From Chondrus crispus (lineage: Eukaryota > Rhodophyta > Florideophyceae > Gigartinales > Gigartinaceae): a DNA stretch of 64,000 nucleotides. The stretch lies in assembly GCF_000350225.1 (NCBI RefSeq), contig NW_005179043.1, forward strand, positions 141,617-205,616. Direction: 5' to 3'. The position numbers and the translations under genes were made by a program. The notes beneath the pieces were generated by a model. The model did not search any database. It worked only from the letters and a program-made list of their open reading frames with translations, and had not been told where the DNA came from. Of the stretch, positions 31,889 through 44,263 are shown piece after piece (within the stretch, counting starts at the first letter, position 1; each line of letters starts with the position of its first letter).

Positions 31889-34195
31889 ATGTCAACAAGC
31901 GCACCCGGGGACGTCGGTCCCGGGGCGAGCAGAGCCGGATCGGCACGAGCGTCGAGGATCCCGAGGGGTCCTCGCACCCGGAGCCAGGCCAATACGGCCA
32001 CGGACCCCGGAGATCAAGAATCCCCTACGGGGATAGCCGCCGACAAGACTGACCTCGACGAGAAGTTGGAGAAGATGAGCAGCGAAATTCGCGAAGAAGC
32101 GAAGAAAAATCTCGAGGCTGAATTAGCCCTCGTCCGGAAGCAACTGGAGTTGCAAGCATCCGAGTTCCACACCGTTTTGGGAGAGCTGTCGGCTCGAGTG
32201 GATCTCGTCGAGAAGGAGCGTGGTGAGGCGACCGACGGTCTGGAGCCGGAGGTCCTAGCCTCGTTGAAAATTTCGGTCAAGGACGCGAGGCGCGACGCGA
32301 ATCAAGCCTTGGAGTCCTTAGGAAAATTCAGAACAAGCATCGATGACCGATTCGATCGCGCCGCGCAACGTCTCAAGGACCTCGAGCAGGCCGCGGATCA
32401 AGCTCCGCAAGGATCGGACGACGAGCCGCTCCCTTCGGGTAGAGAGGGCGACCGTCGGTCGAAGAAGGACAAGCCCGCTCGGCAGCGGAGTTCTAAGTCG
32501 AAGCCCTCGAAGAAGGACAAGCGACGTGCAAGCAAGGGTCACTGTAGTGACGATCCGGAGAACCGCGACTCACAGTCGGAGTCGCTTGGTCCCTCCGAAG
32601 ATGGTAACGGCGGTTCGTCGAACCATTCGGGCGATTCCGAACGCCGTTCAGAAGACGGAAACGGAATTTCGTCAAGCAAGAAAATTTCCTCCAGACGAGG
32701 CGGAGTCACTTCGTCCGCCTCGCGGAGATACAAGGACGCGGAGCCCGAAGATGTCGCAACGCGGCGCGGGCCGCGATGGGAGGAGTTGGAGGAGCTGAAT
32801 CCGACCAACTACCTCTTCAAGAAGTTACTTTCGTACCGAACGTACCGCTTGTGGAACCCGCAGACATATTTGTCAAGTTCCCGGCGGACGGCCGTGCGAA
32901 AAATTAGGAGAGATATTCCGCCTAAGGTGAAGAAGGACAACACGTTCACAGGAGAGGACGGGGTCCTTGTGTTGGATTTTTTGGCAAAGTTAGTTCAAGA
33001 GTTTGATACTCAAGAAATGAACGAGGGGCAAGCGATCCGCCTGTTGCCTGAATTTTTAAGCGGCATCGCCTTGAGACAGTACACTTCGGTGTCTCAGACG
33101 GCCGGGGCCCATCACGGAAAAATATCCGTTTGGCCAGAGGCCGTACAGTAGTTGTTGAGGAGTTTCGCAACCGACGAGGCGATCCGTCAAGCCGTGCTCG
33201 CATTGCGAGAAGTTCAGCAAAGACCGTCTGAAGACGAGATGGAATTTTATATCCGTCTGACGGACGCAAGCAACCGATGTGGAAACGTATATTCGATGGA
33301 AGAACAGATGACGATGTTTATTGAAGGACTCGATTCGAGTATCAAGCCGATGGTATCTCAATACCGGCAAGACAATCGGGACGTTTCATTTTTGAGACTA
33401 GTGAATTACGCGAAGGCGCATGGCTCGGCGAGCCGCGCTAAGGACAAGAAGACCAAGAAGGTCACGATTCAGACGCCGTCGACGTTCAGGGCGGGGAAGA
33501 AGCCGAGGGCTTCTTATCCCGGTCGCAAAAGTCACGCCGCAGTCCATTTAGCCGAGTCCATGTCCGCGTCAGATGAGCGCGGTGCGCATGGAAGTAGCGA
33601 AAATCACTACGAAGGAGCGTTAGTAGCCGAAGGCGAGTTCATTGAGCCATCGGAGGGCTACGGACACGAGGACTACGGGGACAGCGGGTCGTCAACTTTA
33701 CCGACCCCTGCATACACGACGGAGTCGTTTTCGGAACCCACGGATCCTGTGATGATGTTTCGGGGGCGCGGCCACACGCCGGCGCCGCGCATTCCGATGG
33801 AAGACAAGGGTACGACGTTTCGAAGGCCGGGCTGGATGGGAAGGCCGCAACGCCAAGGAAGGCCGCCGGCCCGTGGAGGACCTAGGACGCCGTATCCCGT
33901 CAAGACGCACGGTCTGGTGTGCTATCATTGCTATGAAAAGGGGCACGCCGCGCCAACGTGCATTCTTTCCCTCCGGGAAATGCACCGAGTTTTGGAAAAT
34001 TACGAGGCGTTGTCTCCGATGGAGAGGTTAGGGATACCATCGACGAGTTACCTGAAGGTCAAGAATTGGTTCGATTCGCAGACGGCGAGCACGCCGAGTG
34101 CTTCCTCGCCGAGGTCGAACCAACCCTTCAGAGGGCCCACCGCGGGGCCCGCGCCGTCGGATGTGAGAAGGATCCCGCAACGGCAGGAAAACTAG
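31889..34195 (+). pseudogene. G2 gag, interrupted by one amber codon
   Basis: ATG 31889; the frame stays the same to 34195 except for TAG at 33149-33151. N-terminal half: a probable coiled coil (EKLEKMSSEIREEAKK...), then a Ser/Lys/Asp-rich segment. The capsid region (about 32930-33450) aligns with G1 gag. A CCHC knuckle (CYHCYEKGHAAPTC) lies near 33919-33960. The TAG could be a mutation or a readthrough site. G1 has no stop at the equivalent point that I can see, so mutation is more likely. Confidence 0.83.
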
Positions 34196-34199
34196 AGAG

Positions 34200-37033
34200 G
34201 GGAATCTCGCATGAGTCGCGAGAGGCACAGGGTCGACGTACTGTGCCAGGGGCTCAGCCCCGTTCCCCGTCTCTAAAGGAGAAATCAGGCCTCGAGGAGG
34301 AGGTTGTTGGATTGGTGGATAAGCCCAAAGGGCCAGCTCAAGTCAAGAAAATTTTGAGCCGAGCCCGAGATCATCCGCTGGAAGAAGTTCGAAGACCCTG
34401 GTACAGGGTTAAGCGAAGGGAGTGTCCCGAGAAGATTTTGGTTCTTGCGCGAAAAAACTACAAGGTTTACGCGGACATCGGACCCACAATTGGATTGATG
34501 AGCCGGGCGTTGTCTGTTTTAGACACCGGCGCGGGACCAAACCTTGTGCGAAAATCGGAACTCCCAGCTGGAATGGAATCTCTAGTGTCCTACGGACCGA
34601 CCCAAGATATCGGCGACGCGAACAATAGGCCACTCCGGACTCTCGGCACAATTAGAATGCCTGTGAGGCTTGGAAATTTGTGGCCGCAGCCGAGTTTATT
34701 GTATGCGAAAAACTAGCCGTCCCGCTAATTCTAGGCGCGGACTACTGTGACCGGTTTGTGGAAGCAATTTATCCAAGGAAGAAAACGGTTGAGTTGGCGG
34801 ATTTGTCGGAGGTTCCGATAGTTAGGCGGTTCTCGACGAGAAAAGGGAAGAAGAATCTCGTCGCGGGAGAGGAAGAGAATGATGGAAAGGGGGAGCGAAT
34901 TTCCCCTAAGGTAAAAGTGGCAAGAGCCACAACTATCGAGCCAGGGACGCAACGCGTCGTGGAATGCACCTCGAAGAGGGTGGGCTTGGTGGTGGTTCAG
35001 CCGTACTCGTCGTTGTACGAAAGGCACGGGTTGACGTGCACGAATGGTGTCGTTCAGGTTGAGCCTGACAGGCCATTTCGTTTACTCGTTGCGAATTTTA
35101 GGACGTACCCTGTCAGGGTGCAAAAAGGCCAAGTGGTGGCAGAATTATTACCGCACCCGAGAGCCGCGCTCGAGAGCAAAACCACCATTGGTGAAGTTCT
35201 CGGAATTCAAGAAAGGAAGAAGGAGAATTTTCCTAATTCCCCCAAGACGCCTACGGGCGAGACAAGAGGCGAACCGTCGGATCAAGCGCGCGAGGACCAG
35301 CCAGAAGAACGGTCGGCAGAGCTCTCCGCGTCGGCATCTACGAAGCCGCAACGCAGGATTGAGCCGCCACCGCCGGACGTGGAGGACCTCGACCTGAGCC
35401 ACGTGCCGGAACGGCTGCGCGAGCGGTTCCGTCGGATGTTGAAGAAGTATTCAAGGATGTGGGATGGGACGCTTGGCGAAATTAATACCACCGTCCATCG
35501 GATCGAGTTGATCCCCGAGACTGGTCCCATCGCACAAGCCCCGTATCGGGCCGGACCTAGAGCCCGCGAAGTAGAAGATGCAGAGGTGCAGAAGATGTTG
35601 GAGGCAGGAGTGATAGAACCAGCGCAGTCAGAATGGGCGTCGCCCGTGTTGCTGGTGCCCAAGCCGGATGGGTCAATGCGTTTTTGCGTAGACTACCGCA
35701 GGCTGAACGCAGTAACGGTGAAGGACACGTACCCCTTACCGCGCATGGATGAGTGCCTGGACTCGCTTGGTGACACCAAGGTTTTCTCCGCGTTGGACGC
35801 GATTTCGGGATATTGGCAGATGCCTATCCCTGAGGGCGACCGCGACAAGACCGCATTTTCGTGTCACTCAGGACTGTATCGCTTCTCAAGAATGCCCTTC
35901 GGGCTAACTAACGCGCCAGCGACGTTTCAGAGAGCAATGGATATCCTGCTCTCTCCGTTCCGTTGGAAATGCTGTTTGGTGTATCTAGACGACATAATCA
36001 TTTTTAGCAAGTCGTGGGAGGAGCACATAGTGCACGTGGATGAAATACTTTCCGTATTGGAAAAGGCAGGTGTCAAGCTCAAGCTTCGCAAGTGCGAGTT
36101 TTTCGTGGAAAAGATCAAGTACCTGGGCCACGTCGTCCGCCCAGGTACGCTAGAAGTCGATGTCGCGCGAACCGCCGCGTTGGAACAAGTGCGGTACCCG
36201 CGAACACAGACACAGCTCAGGAGCTTTCTGGGACTCTGCAATGTCTACTGCAGGTTCGTTCCGCAGTATGCGAAAATCGCGCGGCCTCTAAACCAACTAC
36301 TGAAGAAAGGACAACCGGTCCAGTGGGAAGGATTCGACGAACCGTGCAAGAAAGCTTTTCATAAGCTCAAGGACGCCATCTTGGCACCGTCGGTGTTGGC
36401 GCTGCCGAAGAACGACCTACCCTACTCGGTAGATACCGATGCAAGCGACTACCAAATAGGCGCTGCACTATTTCAAACACACCCGGATGCGCAACGCAAA
36501 CCCATCGGGTTCTTTTCAAGAACGTAGCCGCAGCCGAGAGAAACTATTCTGTATCAGAAAAAGAATGTCTAGCGGTAATTTGGACCGTACAGACCTTAAG
36601 ACCATATCTATATGGCGAGCACTTCGTCGTGCATACCGACCATGCCTCATTGAGGTGGTTGATGAACGTAACCGACCCCAGCGGGAGATTAATCCGATGG
36701 AGGCTCCGCCTCTCGGAATTCGATTTTGAAATCAAGTACAAAAAGGGAAAGGCTAACAGCCAGGCGGACGCTTTGTCAAGGTTGCGAACCGCAGGAGAAA
36801 CCGTCGACGAAATCGACGACGAAATCCCTTGCTTTATGGCCGAACCGGCCGAGGGTACAGTGGAGGACGAGGAAACTATTGACGTGGCAGACGACATCCT
36901 CGCTCTTGAGGGGGGACCGCCCCTGATCGCCTCGATCAATTCCAAGCTGTCACTCCGGAGGAGCTCATTCGCGAGCAAGCCGTCGACCCCTTCTGCAACC
37001 GCATCAAGGAAGAAATGGACGCCGGAAAGGTGA
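34200..37033 (+). pseudogene. G2 protease, reverse transcriptase, RNase H
   Basis: The protease signature LDTGAGPN lies near 34518 in one frame; a frame change at about 34680 leads into the 615-codon RT frame (34680-36527). RT motifs: RFCVDYRRLNAVT, PFGLTNAPATFQRAM, VYLDDIIIF (YLDD about 35980) and YLGHVV. RNase H begins with VDTDASDYQIGAALF; the frame is lost at a TAG (36525-36527) and resumes in another frame with EKECLAVIW, HTDHASLRW and QADALSRL to 37033. Apart from these breaks all catalytic residues are present. Confidence 0.88.
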
Positions 37034-38644
37034 GAACGTTCAGCACGGAGACCGAGGAACTCGAAGGAACTCTATGCCGTACCGCGGCAGAGTTTGTACA
37101 AGTAGTAATACCACAATCGTTAAGGGACCGCGTCCTAGGGTTGAGCCACTACGCAAAATTGGCAGGCCACCCGGGAGGCAGGAAACTTTACAAGACTTTG
37201 AGAAGATATTTTTATTGGCCTACGATGGCGCTAGACTGCTATGCAGTCGCGAAGAATTGCGCCGCATGTGCGCGGGAAAGGGTGAAGTTAAGAAAAACAC
37301 GAAGGAAATGAAGCTGTTCACGCCCAAAGCGCCGCTGGAATTTGTCGCCATCGACATCCTCGGCGAGCTAATTACAACTAAACGAGGAATCGGTACATTC
37401 TCGTGATCAGCGATCGATACTCAAAACTGGTACGAACCGTACCGTTGAAGAAGATATCAGCTGCGCACATCGCACAAGCCTTCGTTCACCATTGGGTATT
37501 CGTGTACGGACCGCCGGTCAAGCTGCTGTCCGACAATGGAACACAGTTCACGGCCCGGTTCTTTCAGAATGTCTGCCGAATTCTTGGCATACGCAATGTG
37601 TTCACGACTACGTACCACCCGCAAGCCAACGGCCAAGTTGAGAGATTTAACCGCACGCTGACTTCCGCGTTGCGAAAATACGTTGGAGAGCATCCCAAGG
37701 ACTGGGACTTATTTAGCGACGCTGTGACGTTCCCCTACAACACACAAGTTCATCGAACTACGAACATTGCGCCCTTCGAGCAGGTGTTGGCTCGGGCGTC
37801 GAGAAACATTGCGTTACAAGCGCAACCAACTTTGGAGAACTTCAGCTCGTCACGAGCATACTACCTGAAATGGCAGTCGTGGTTGGAGAGCCTAATGCGA
37901 AGCGCCGATAGGAGTTTGCGAAAGGAACAAGCCCGATACAAGCGAAATTTCGACGCACGCCTTCGCAAGCCGCAATTTGAGATCCCACCAGGGTCCTACG
38001 TGTTCCTCCGGAAGGAGCAGGGCACGGCTAGCGAACCGAAACACAAGCTGGCACAAGTCGCTACAGGGCCTTATCAGGTCAGAAGATCGGATCAACATAC
38101 GGTAGTCATTGCCATTGGCGATCAGGAGGAACGCGTATCGCGAGACAGGGTGGAACTAGCCCCAAGCCCAATGGACCATGCGCCGATAACCGGGCTACGT
38201 CAAGCGCTACAGTTCCTGGGAGAGCCGGAGTTAAACGAAGAAGGAGAGGCAACGGAGGACGAGGAACGTCCTCTCACCCGTGCGCCTACGACGGGGGACC
38301 AGGATAATTTAGTTGGTCAAACGCTGACAGCGGAGACACCTCCAAACCTACGCGAGCTCGGAACGTCCAGAGAAAAGGACGAGTTGGAAGATCTTCAGAA
38401 GGGGGAAGGAAACAGTTCAGAGAAAGGAGAGGAAACAGAGAACACGGAATATGTAATCGACCGGGTCGTCGACCACGATTATCAAAATGGTAATTTGATT
38501 CTCAAGGTGGAATGGTACGGTTATGCGCCCGAGGACGCGACGTGGGAGCCCATTGAGCAATTGCCCCGCAGTGCGGCCGTCACGTATTTCCGAAGGAAGA
38601 AATTACTCTTGCCGCCGCAAGTCGCGCACGCGCGAGCGGGGTAG
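37015..38644 (+). pseudogene. G2 integrase with chromodomain
   Basis: Three frames in succession: the HHCC finger (HYAKLAGHPGG...CAACARE, to about 37311), a short piece with AIDILGE (first catalytic Asp, to 37406), and the frame 37403-38644 with LLSDNGTQF (second Asp), NGQVERFNR (Glu), the C-terminal integrase region and a chromodomain (about 38450-38590: EYVIDRVVDHD...LKVEWYGY...DATWEP). Two frame changes, near 37290 and 37400, break it. The chromodomain is intact and closely follows that of G1. Confidence 0.88.
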
Positions 38645-41600
38645 GCATCGTCAATAGAATTAGCCGATTAGGAAACACGGAAGAGTCAGAAGTTCGAAAC
38701 GAACGGATCCGCAAGCAAGGAAGTCGGAGCGAGAGGAGTCAGGCAGTCTTCTGTCGGGAACGCCTTTGCAAAAAGGGACTGACGAGCGGGTTACCCTCGA
38801 GTCGAGGGAGAAGGAGGGGAAAAGATACAGTTGATGTAGAGGCGCACGCGAGGGAGGCCGATCGAGAGGAAGTGAATGATGCGGGACGTGATAAGACCGC
38901 GAGTGAAATGTTGGAATTGTATTGGGGATGGTCCCCATCAGGAGGCTCTCGAGTTTGAAGTGATGCAGTGAACAGCGTCGCGGAGAGAGAGTAAGGACAG
39001 TCGCCGGAAACGAGACCCCTCGGAGTGAGGAGAAGGGAAACGAAAGACTCAAGCGATTTTGCCTGGGACCCCCGTCCATGAGTGAAATGGCCCGCGCGGC
39101 CAGGCCGTGGAAGGGAAGATGTACTGTAGTCTCAGGCCGAGGTAATTTACCTCCTTGGATACGATCACACGCGGCCGCCGCGTGCACGTGATGTGACGCC
39201 TAGATCGATGATCCGCCCTCATGGGGTGTGATTTAATCAAAAGAAATTGGGGCTCGCTGCTGGTGAGCTGTCATATGATCAGCACGAGTCGCAGACTGAA
39301 CTCCGGCCATACGTCGAAAAATTAACTGCAATTAAGGAAAAAGCCCGCACTTGTACGAAACGTTGTTGGCAACCCCCACGGCCGACCGCACAAATGCTAG
39401 GGGCTCGCCACCGGCGAAGTTGCGATCGATCGCACATGAGAGCACTTGCCAAGTTCGTTCGCAACACCTAAACCCCGCTCGACGAGCGAGAAGATGGGTC
39501 CACATGGACCACTGTTGCCCTGACCCATCGACACCACGTGCAAGTACACGGCAACACAGCGCGGCGTGAAACCTCATCATTAAGGGGGAGCTTTGTCGCT
39601 CCCACATCGACGCCACACCACGAGTGACTTACTTACCGGCCTGCCGCCATAACCCCCCCTATATCTTTCCTATGTTTCCGTTTTTGTCTTTGTTATTATT
39701 ATTATTTTTTTTATGTTTTTTTTTCACGCACAGAGCGCGAACCCCGCGTCGCGAACGGCGACGGACAAGAGTGGCGACGCCAACCGATCGAGGCCCCAAG
39801 AACAATTCAGAGCGGCGAACCGACAATCACCATCAAGTAACCATGCGGTGTGTCACACCGAGAAGAAGAACGAGTTGTTCTGCTGTTCATTGCGCAAGGG
39901 CGTTACGCCACGAAGTTCCGTCGACCGGCCAGGAGGACAGTACTTTACAAGTGGAGGGCGAAGAGTCCGAAGGACCGAAGTTTATTCGGAAACCGAGGTC
40001 GTGCTCGTAATGAGAATCTGCCCCCACGAAGCCGTTCTACTGGTGGCTGCTCCGTTTTACTACCGACGGGAATTCCTAACAGCAGCTAGGGCCAATAGCT
40101 TAGAAAAAGGGGCAAAATTGGGGAGTCTTCATCGGAAATGCGGTCCCGATGAACTGAGTGATACGAAGCTAAATTTTCTGTGTATTGGGTCTAGAGAGGA
40201 CGCCTCGGAAAACGATGTCCAGGTGACTCAGGCGGCGCGCATGGGGGAACCCCCAATACTACGCAGATCGAACCCGTTGTTCTGACTACCCATCGAGAAC
40301 CGACGACTACTGATGTTCGCAAAAGCCTCGGTTTATGACTGAAAGGTACTGAAGGGAAAGACAAAAAATAGAGAGGAGGATGGAGACGGGAAGTGACTGC
40401 TTTATGAACGAGGAGATCAAGATACTCACGCCCTCCTTCATCGGTATGGTCATCTCGCTAAGAACCATCCTAACGGAAGAAAGCTTCACTCGACGAGCTA
40501 CTTGACGACGATCCGTCTGCTGCGTGCGAAAAATACCGTCGCCAAGTTCACATGTTCGCCCATACCTCAAGCGATGTATTGGGATGGTCCCCGTCGCTAT
40601 CCCTCACCATGCTCTTCATTCATTCATCCTTGTTTAATTTTCCTATCTTGTTATTTATTTGGTTTATATCTTGCTTCCCCGCTCCGTGGCCGGATCCTAT
40701 TTCTTACGAAGGCGGAACGTGAGGCCGCGCCGATGCACAGGGTCCAGAGGGCAAAAAGAGAATCAATAATTGTTGAAGGAGGCTACTGTATGGCGCTGGC
40801 TTTTACATTACGAAACGCGTCGAATCAAGATTGGATCGTTTGGAAAAGAAACACGGTGCGTCGGTCGTCAAGACAAAATGGAGAAGAGACGCGATGGTCT
40901 GAAGGGTATTTGCTTGTCAGCCGGATCAAACCGCACCAATTTGGTGTCCCTGCTTTGAAAGCGGGGATGTTTGGGTATAAAGCGAAATGACGCCTCTGTG
41001 CGAATTATTCGTAACAACGAAAATCGACGCCCGTTCTAGGCGATAGCATGCCATCGAAGCACAAACGTTCGAACAATCGATGATTTAACACTCACTCATG
41101 TTATGGGTCTGCCCGAACGAACCCCCTGGCCAGATTGACAACGGCCGAGGCGAGCCACTTGCTACTGTGCCGAGCGGCGCTCGTTGAGAGTGAACCTAGA
41201 CCGTGCGGCGCAGGGAAGGAGAACTTCGTCGGTCAAGAAGAATCATCGTAACGTACGGCATCGGTACGAAGAACGTACCAGTTCTCATCCCAAGGGAAGT
41301 GGATCAAAGGGATCGCGTCACGAACGATGGATTTCACTACTTTTTCTTTGAGAAGTGCGTATGGCTGACGTGGGTGACGTAAAAGCTGACAGCGAGACTG
41401 AGTGTAATTTTACATCAGCTGTGTCTGATCGTAGACGTTTGAAACTGTCGACTGTGCGACACTGATCACACGCAGGCTGATGTCTAAAAGACGACCGTTC
41501 GTAGCCGAAGTGACAAAGAAGGACGAAACCAGGTCGGTTGAAATGCTTCGTCGCGTAGCGGCCTGAGACGGACTTGGCATTTAGTAATTTAGGGGAGAGA

Positions 41601-42368
41601 GCAGAGCTCTGGGATGATGGTGAACGAACCGGTGGACCCTTTCGACAGTGCTGATTTGTCGACTGCTCTGAGTGATCGAACGCCGAAGGCCTATATTAAC
41701 TTCGACAGCTGGTTGCCTCGAATGCTTAAGAGACCGGAGGAGGACGAAGGGGACCCCCCCGCTTCATTTTGTGTTTTCGATGGAGACCTTGCCGAGGAAA
41801 AATTCGTTGAGGAATAATTGTTGGACGAGAGACGACAGCTGGGACAGCGTTTACGAGATGCCGTTAAAAGCGGAGGGTACCCGCACTGGGAGTGGCGGAT
41901 TTAAATGGAACACACGCAGGCATTCCGTCGACGGGATATTCAAGGGCGGCATGGAAAACCGAAAAACCGAAAATGATGAGGGCAACCTTGGAGGCGCAAT
42001 GACGCGAGTCGGTTGAGGAAGGGAAGTATTTTATTCTGTCTCACGGTCGTCGACCTCTGGCGGAGGAAACAGGAAAAAGAGAACGACATTCTGAATAAGG
42101 GGTGGAGGAGAAGGTAACAAGGATGCACGCGCTGTAGCAGACGTGACCACAAGAGAAGGAAAAGAGAAGGTAATAGGGGATGTGCAACTGCAGTAGCGGA
42201 GGTGCACAGAAAAAGGGTAAGAGAAGAAATACAGTAACGAGGAAAAGAGAAGGAAAGTGGAAAGAGGAAGATGCGACCGCGGCGACGGGGCGCATACAAA
42301 AAAAAGAGGAGGAAAGTGAAGGTAACGGGGGATACGCAGGTGATTCATTTTATTATCCAAAAGCTACC
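38645..42368. other. G2 long 3' region, upstream part
   Basis: 3.7 kb without a supported gene. Open frames of 60-190 codons occur on both strands (for example 39713-40285 and 40502-40990, +) but show no domain. A 67-codon frame at 41614-41817 (+) looks protein-like in composition (AYINFDSWLPRM...) but is isolated. Positions about 42070-42260 form an imperfect purine-rich tandem repeat (period near 65-70 bp) containing AAAAGAGAAGG. Confidence 0.45.
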
Positions 42369-42396
42369 GGGTGACGTCGATAACCAGACGTCACCC
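42369..42396 (-). terminator. 10-bp perfect hairpin beyond the antisense ORF
   Basis: GGGTGACGTC and GACGTCACCC separated by 8 bp, starting 57 nt after the antisense ORF stop on the minus strand. It could shape the 3' end of that transcript. Both arms also contain GACGTC/TGACG cores like CRE sites, so a protein-binding role is an alternative. Confidence 0.45.
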
Positions 42397-42452
42397 CAAA
42401 CGGGTAATAATCCGAGAATGCATCAGGGGGTGGGAGTCGTCCGAGTGGCGGG

Positions 42453-44153
42453 TCAGTGGGGCGGCACACCCAAGGATTTTTCCTTTGGGAGTGAGGTAAC
42501 GAGTCGAGCAAGGACTCGCAGATCATCGAGGGAAGCCCCTTGGAGAGCTTCACCTTCGATGCCATGAGCGCGGAGCAATGTGCAGTAGATGTCGATGGCT
42601 CCGTAGCTCTTTTTGGGAATTGATGGGGACGGTGGGGAAGACAATGCTTCCCTAACCGACAGAGTTTCGGTATGCCCTGCCGAGGGGATATCGACAGCAG
42701 GAGGAGCAGCAGCAGGGGCTGCAGGGAGAGGGGAATCGGGAGCAGCAGCAGGGGCTGCAGGGAGAGGGGAATCTGGAGCAGACGGTCGGGGGCAAACGTC
42801 GTCTGCGCGGGGATCTACGGCTCGTATGGGAGCTACGTCAGGGGTTGGAACTTGGTTGCCGAATTGGCGACTGAGGCGCGCTTCGGAGGGAGAGCACAAG
42901 GCGGATGTCCAAGGGTTGAACCAGACAAAGTCACCCGCCGCACTGTGACTTCGTCCGGGAGAAAAGGACGGGCGTCGCCTCGCGAAGGATCGGGATGAGT
43001 TGATAGGGGGGACAACATCCCAGTCGACCTGATTGATCTTTTCGAGTAAGGAGTGCAGTTCGAAGTCGGTGTCTGCTCCGCCCAAGGGCACAGTATAGTC
43101 CAAAAGGCACATGAGCTCGACGAGCTTCGGAGGAAGATACCAAAGCCGCCAACAATCGTACGCCTCCCAGAGCAAGGTGGCGGCTACCTTCACGCACCAC
43201 TCCGTCAAAAAGACAACCCACAACCCGTGACGAGGATCAGTGAGATGGCTTCCAAAGTAGGTAAGGATGGGACCGAGCTCTGCCCAAAACCCCTGGCAGA
43301 CCTCAAATTGTCCCCACCACGAGGGGAGTTGCTGGTACCGGTTGGGATAGTGTGACCGAGCAATTTCCCCCGCCTCAACCATTTGGTAAGCTAGGAAATA
43401 TCCCGTGTCCGATCTCATCTTACGCTCGAATCGGACCGTATGCTGGAAGAAGGGGATGTTCCCGCGTTTCGTATATCGGAAATTGAGGGGGAGGATTGCG
43501 CGCGTGTATGACAGGGCATCGTTAGTCACCGTCAGTTGGTTATGCCACAGGCGGTCCGCCTCGAGCACGGGGTTACCCCGTGTCCAGCTGAGGAGGTTGT
43601 CAAGGTAATCACGCTCCCCCTCCGTGCGAAACTTCCACGTGTCACATCCGAAGGACGGAGGGATGAGGGCATCGGATAGGGATAGGTCGAGGCGGTCGAG
43701 GACGGCTTCCATGAACCGCAGGGATAGGCCCTGTCGGCCACGAGGGGAGGAACGACGCAGGATAGAAGGGGGAATGGCGACACGGGCACGCCAATCGTAG
43801 GAGGAAATGGCTTGAAGGGGAAGGTGACCCGGTAACATCCCCGCACCGTCGGCAAAGTCGCGCCCGATGTTAGTGACGTCGCGCACGTCGATGGCGGAAA
43901 ACCAAGGAGTGGCCGCGTACAGTAAGGGATAGTCGCGCATGGATTTACCTTGGAGCTCGGCTAGTAAGGGGTATCGACAAGGGGCTGATGAAGGATGGAG
44001 ATCGGGATGAAAGACCGGTTCAGGAACGTTGGTGTTCGGGGGAAGTCGGGGTATAGAAGGAAGGTCGCTAGGAATGGAAGGCGTGTGTGAGAAGCCCACA
44101 CCGCGGCGACCGCGGGCGGTATGTCCGCCAGTGGGATCCGATGAAGGAAACAT
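42453..44153 (-). CDS. G2 antisense ORF, 566 aa, unknown function
   Basis: Uninterrupted frame on the strand opposite to gag-pol, with ATG at 44153 (MFPSSDPTGG), 110 nt inside the 3' LTR boundary; the frame is open to 44222 without an earlier ATG. I recognise no domain. The first 120 residues are Pro/Ser-rich; residues about 100-420 are rich in Trp, Tyr and Leu and look globular; 430-510 is Ala/Pro-rich with a repeated PDSPLPAAPAAA; the last 50 are acidic/Leu-rich. Motifs RTEGERDYLD, DTGYFLAYQMVE, LTEWCVKVAA and GDFVWFNPW recur colinearly in G1. It is the only long frame of G2 without a lesion. The 3' LTR read in antisense is the obvious promoter source. Antisense ORFs 3' of pol are known in some plant Ty3/gypsy elements; homology to those is untested. 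Confidence 0.72.
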   Translation of the reverse strand: MFPSSDPTGGHTARGRRGVGFSHTPSIPSDLPSIPRLPPNTNVPEPVFHPDLHPSSAPCRYPLLAELQGKSMRDYPLLYAATPWFSAIDVRDVTNIGRDFADGAGMLPGHLPLQAISSYDWRARVAIPPSILRRSSPRGRQGLSLRFMEAVLDRLDLSLSDALIPPSFGCDTWKFRTEGERDYLDNLLSWTRGNPVLEADRLWHNQLTVTNDALSYTRAILPLNFRYTKRGNIPFFQHTVRFERKMRSDTGYFLAYQMVEAGEIARSHYPNRYQQLPSWWGQFEVCQGFWAELGPILTYFGSHLTDPRHGLWVVFLTEWCVKVAATLLWEAYDCWRLWYLPPKLVELMCLLDYTVPLGGADTDFELHSLLEKINQVDWDVVPPINSSRSFARRRPSFSPGRSHSAAGDFVWFNPWTSALCSPSEARLSRQFGNQVPTPDVAPIRAVDPRADDVCPRPSAPDSPLPAAPAAAPDSPLPAAPAAAPPAVDIPSAGHTETLSVREALSSPPSPSIPKKSYGAIDIYCTLLRAHGIEGEALQGASLDDLRVLARLVTSLPKEKSLGVPPH

Positions 44154-44251
44154 GGAGATCGTCTTACTCTCACGCGAGCGGCGACTGATGGTCGGAAGAA
44201 AAAGGAAGAAGTTGGGAAGCAAGGGAGTGAAGCCGCTGCGCGAGAGCGCTC

Positions 44252-44260
44252 AGAAGGGGG
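44252..44260 (+). promoter_or_regulatory. G2 polypurine tract
   Basis: AGAAGGGGG ends 3 bp before the 3' LTR start at 44264. Confidence 0.75.
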
Positions 44261-44263
44261 ATA

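Noticed and set aside
33149-33151. TAG in G2 gag as a deliberate readthrough codon
   Set aside because: In known readthrough elements the stop separates gag from pol. Here it falls inside the capsid region, so a mutation is simpler.
39713-40285. 190-codon plus frame in the G2 3' region
   Set aside because: No domain, no counterpart in G1, composition unlike the gag-pol proteins. Left as non-coding.
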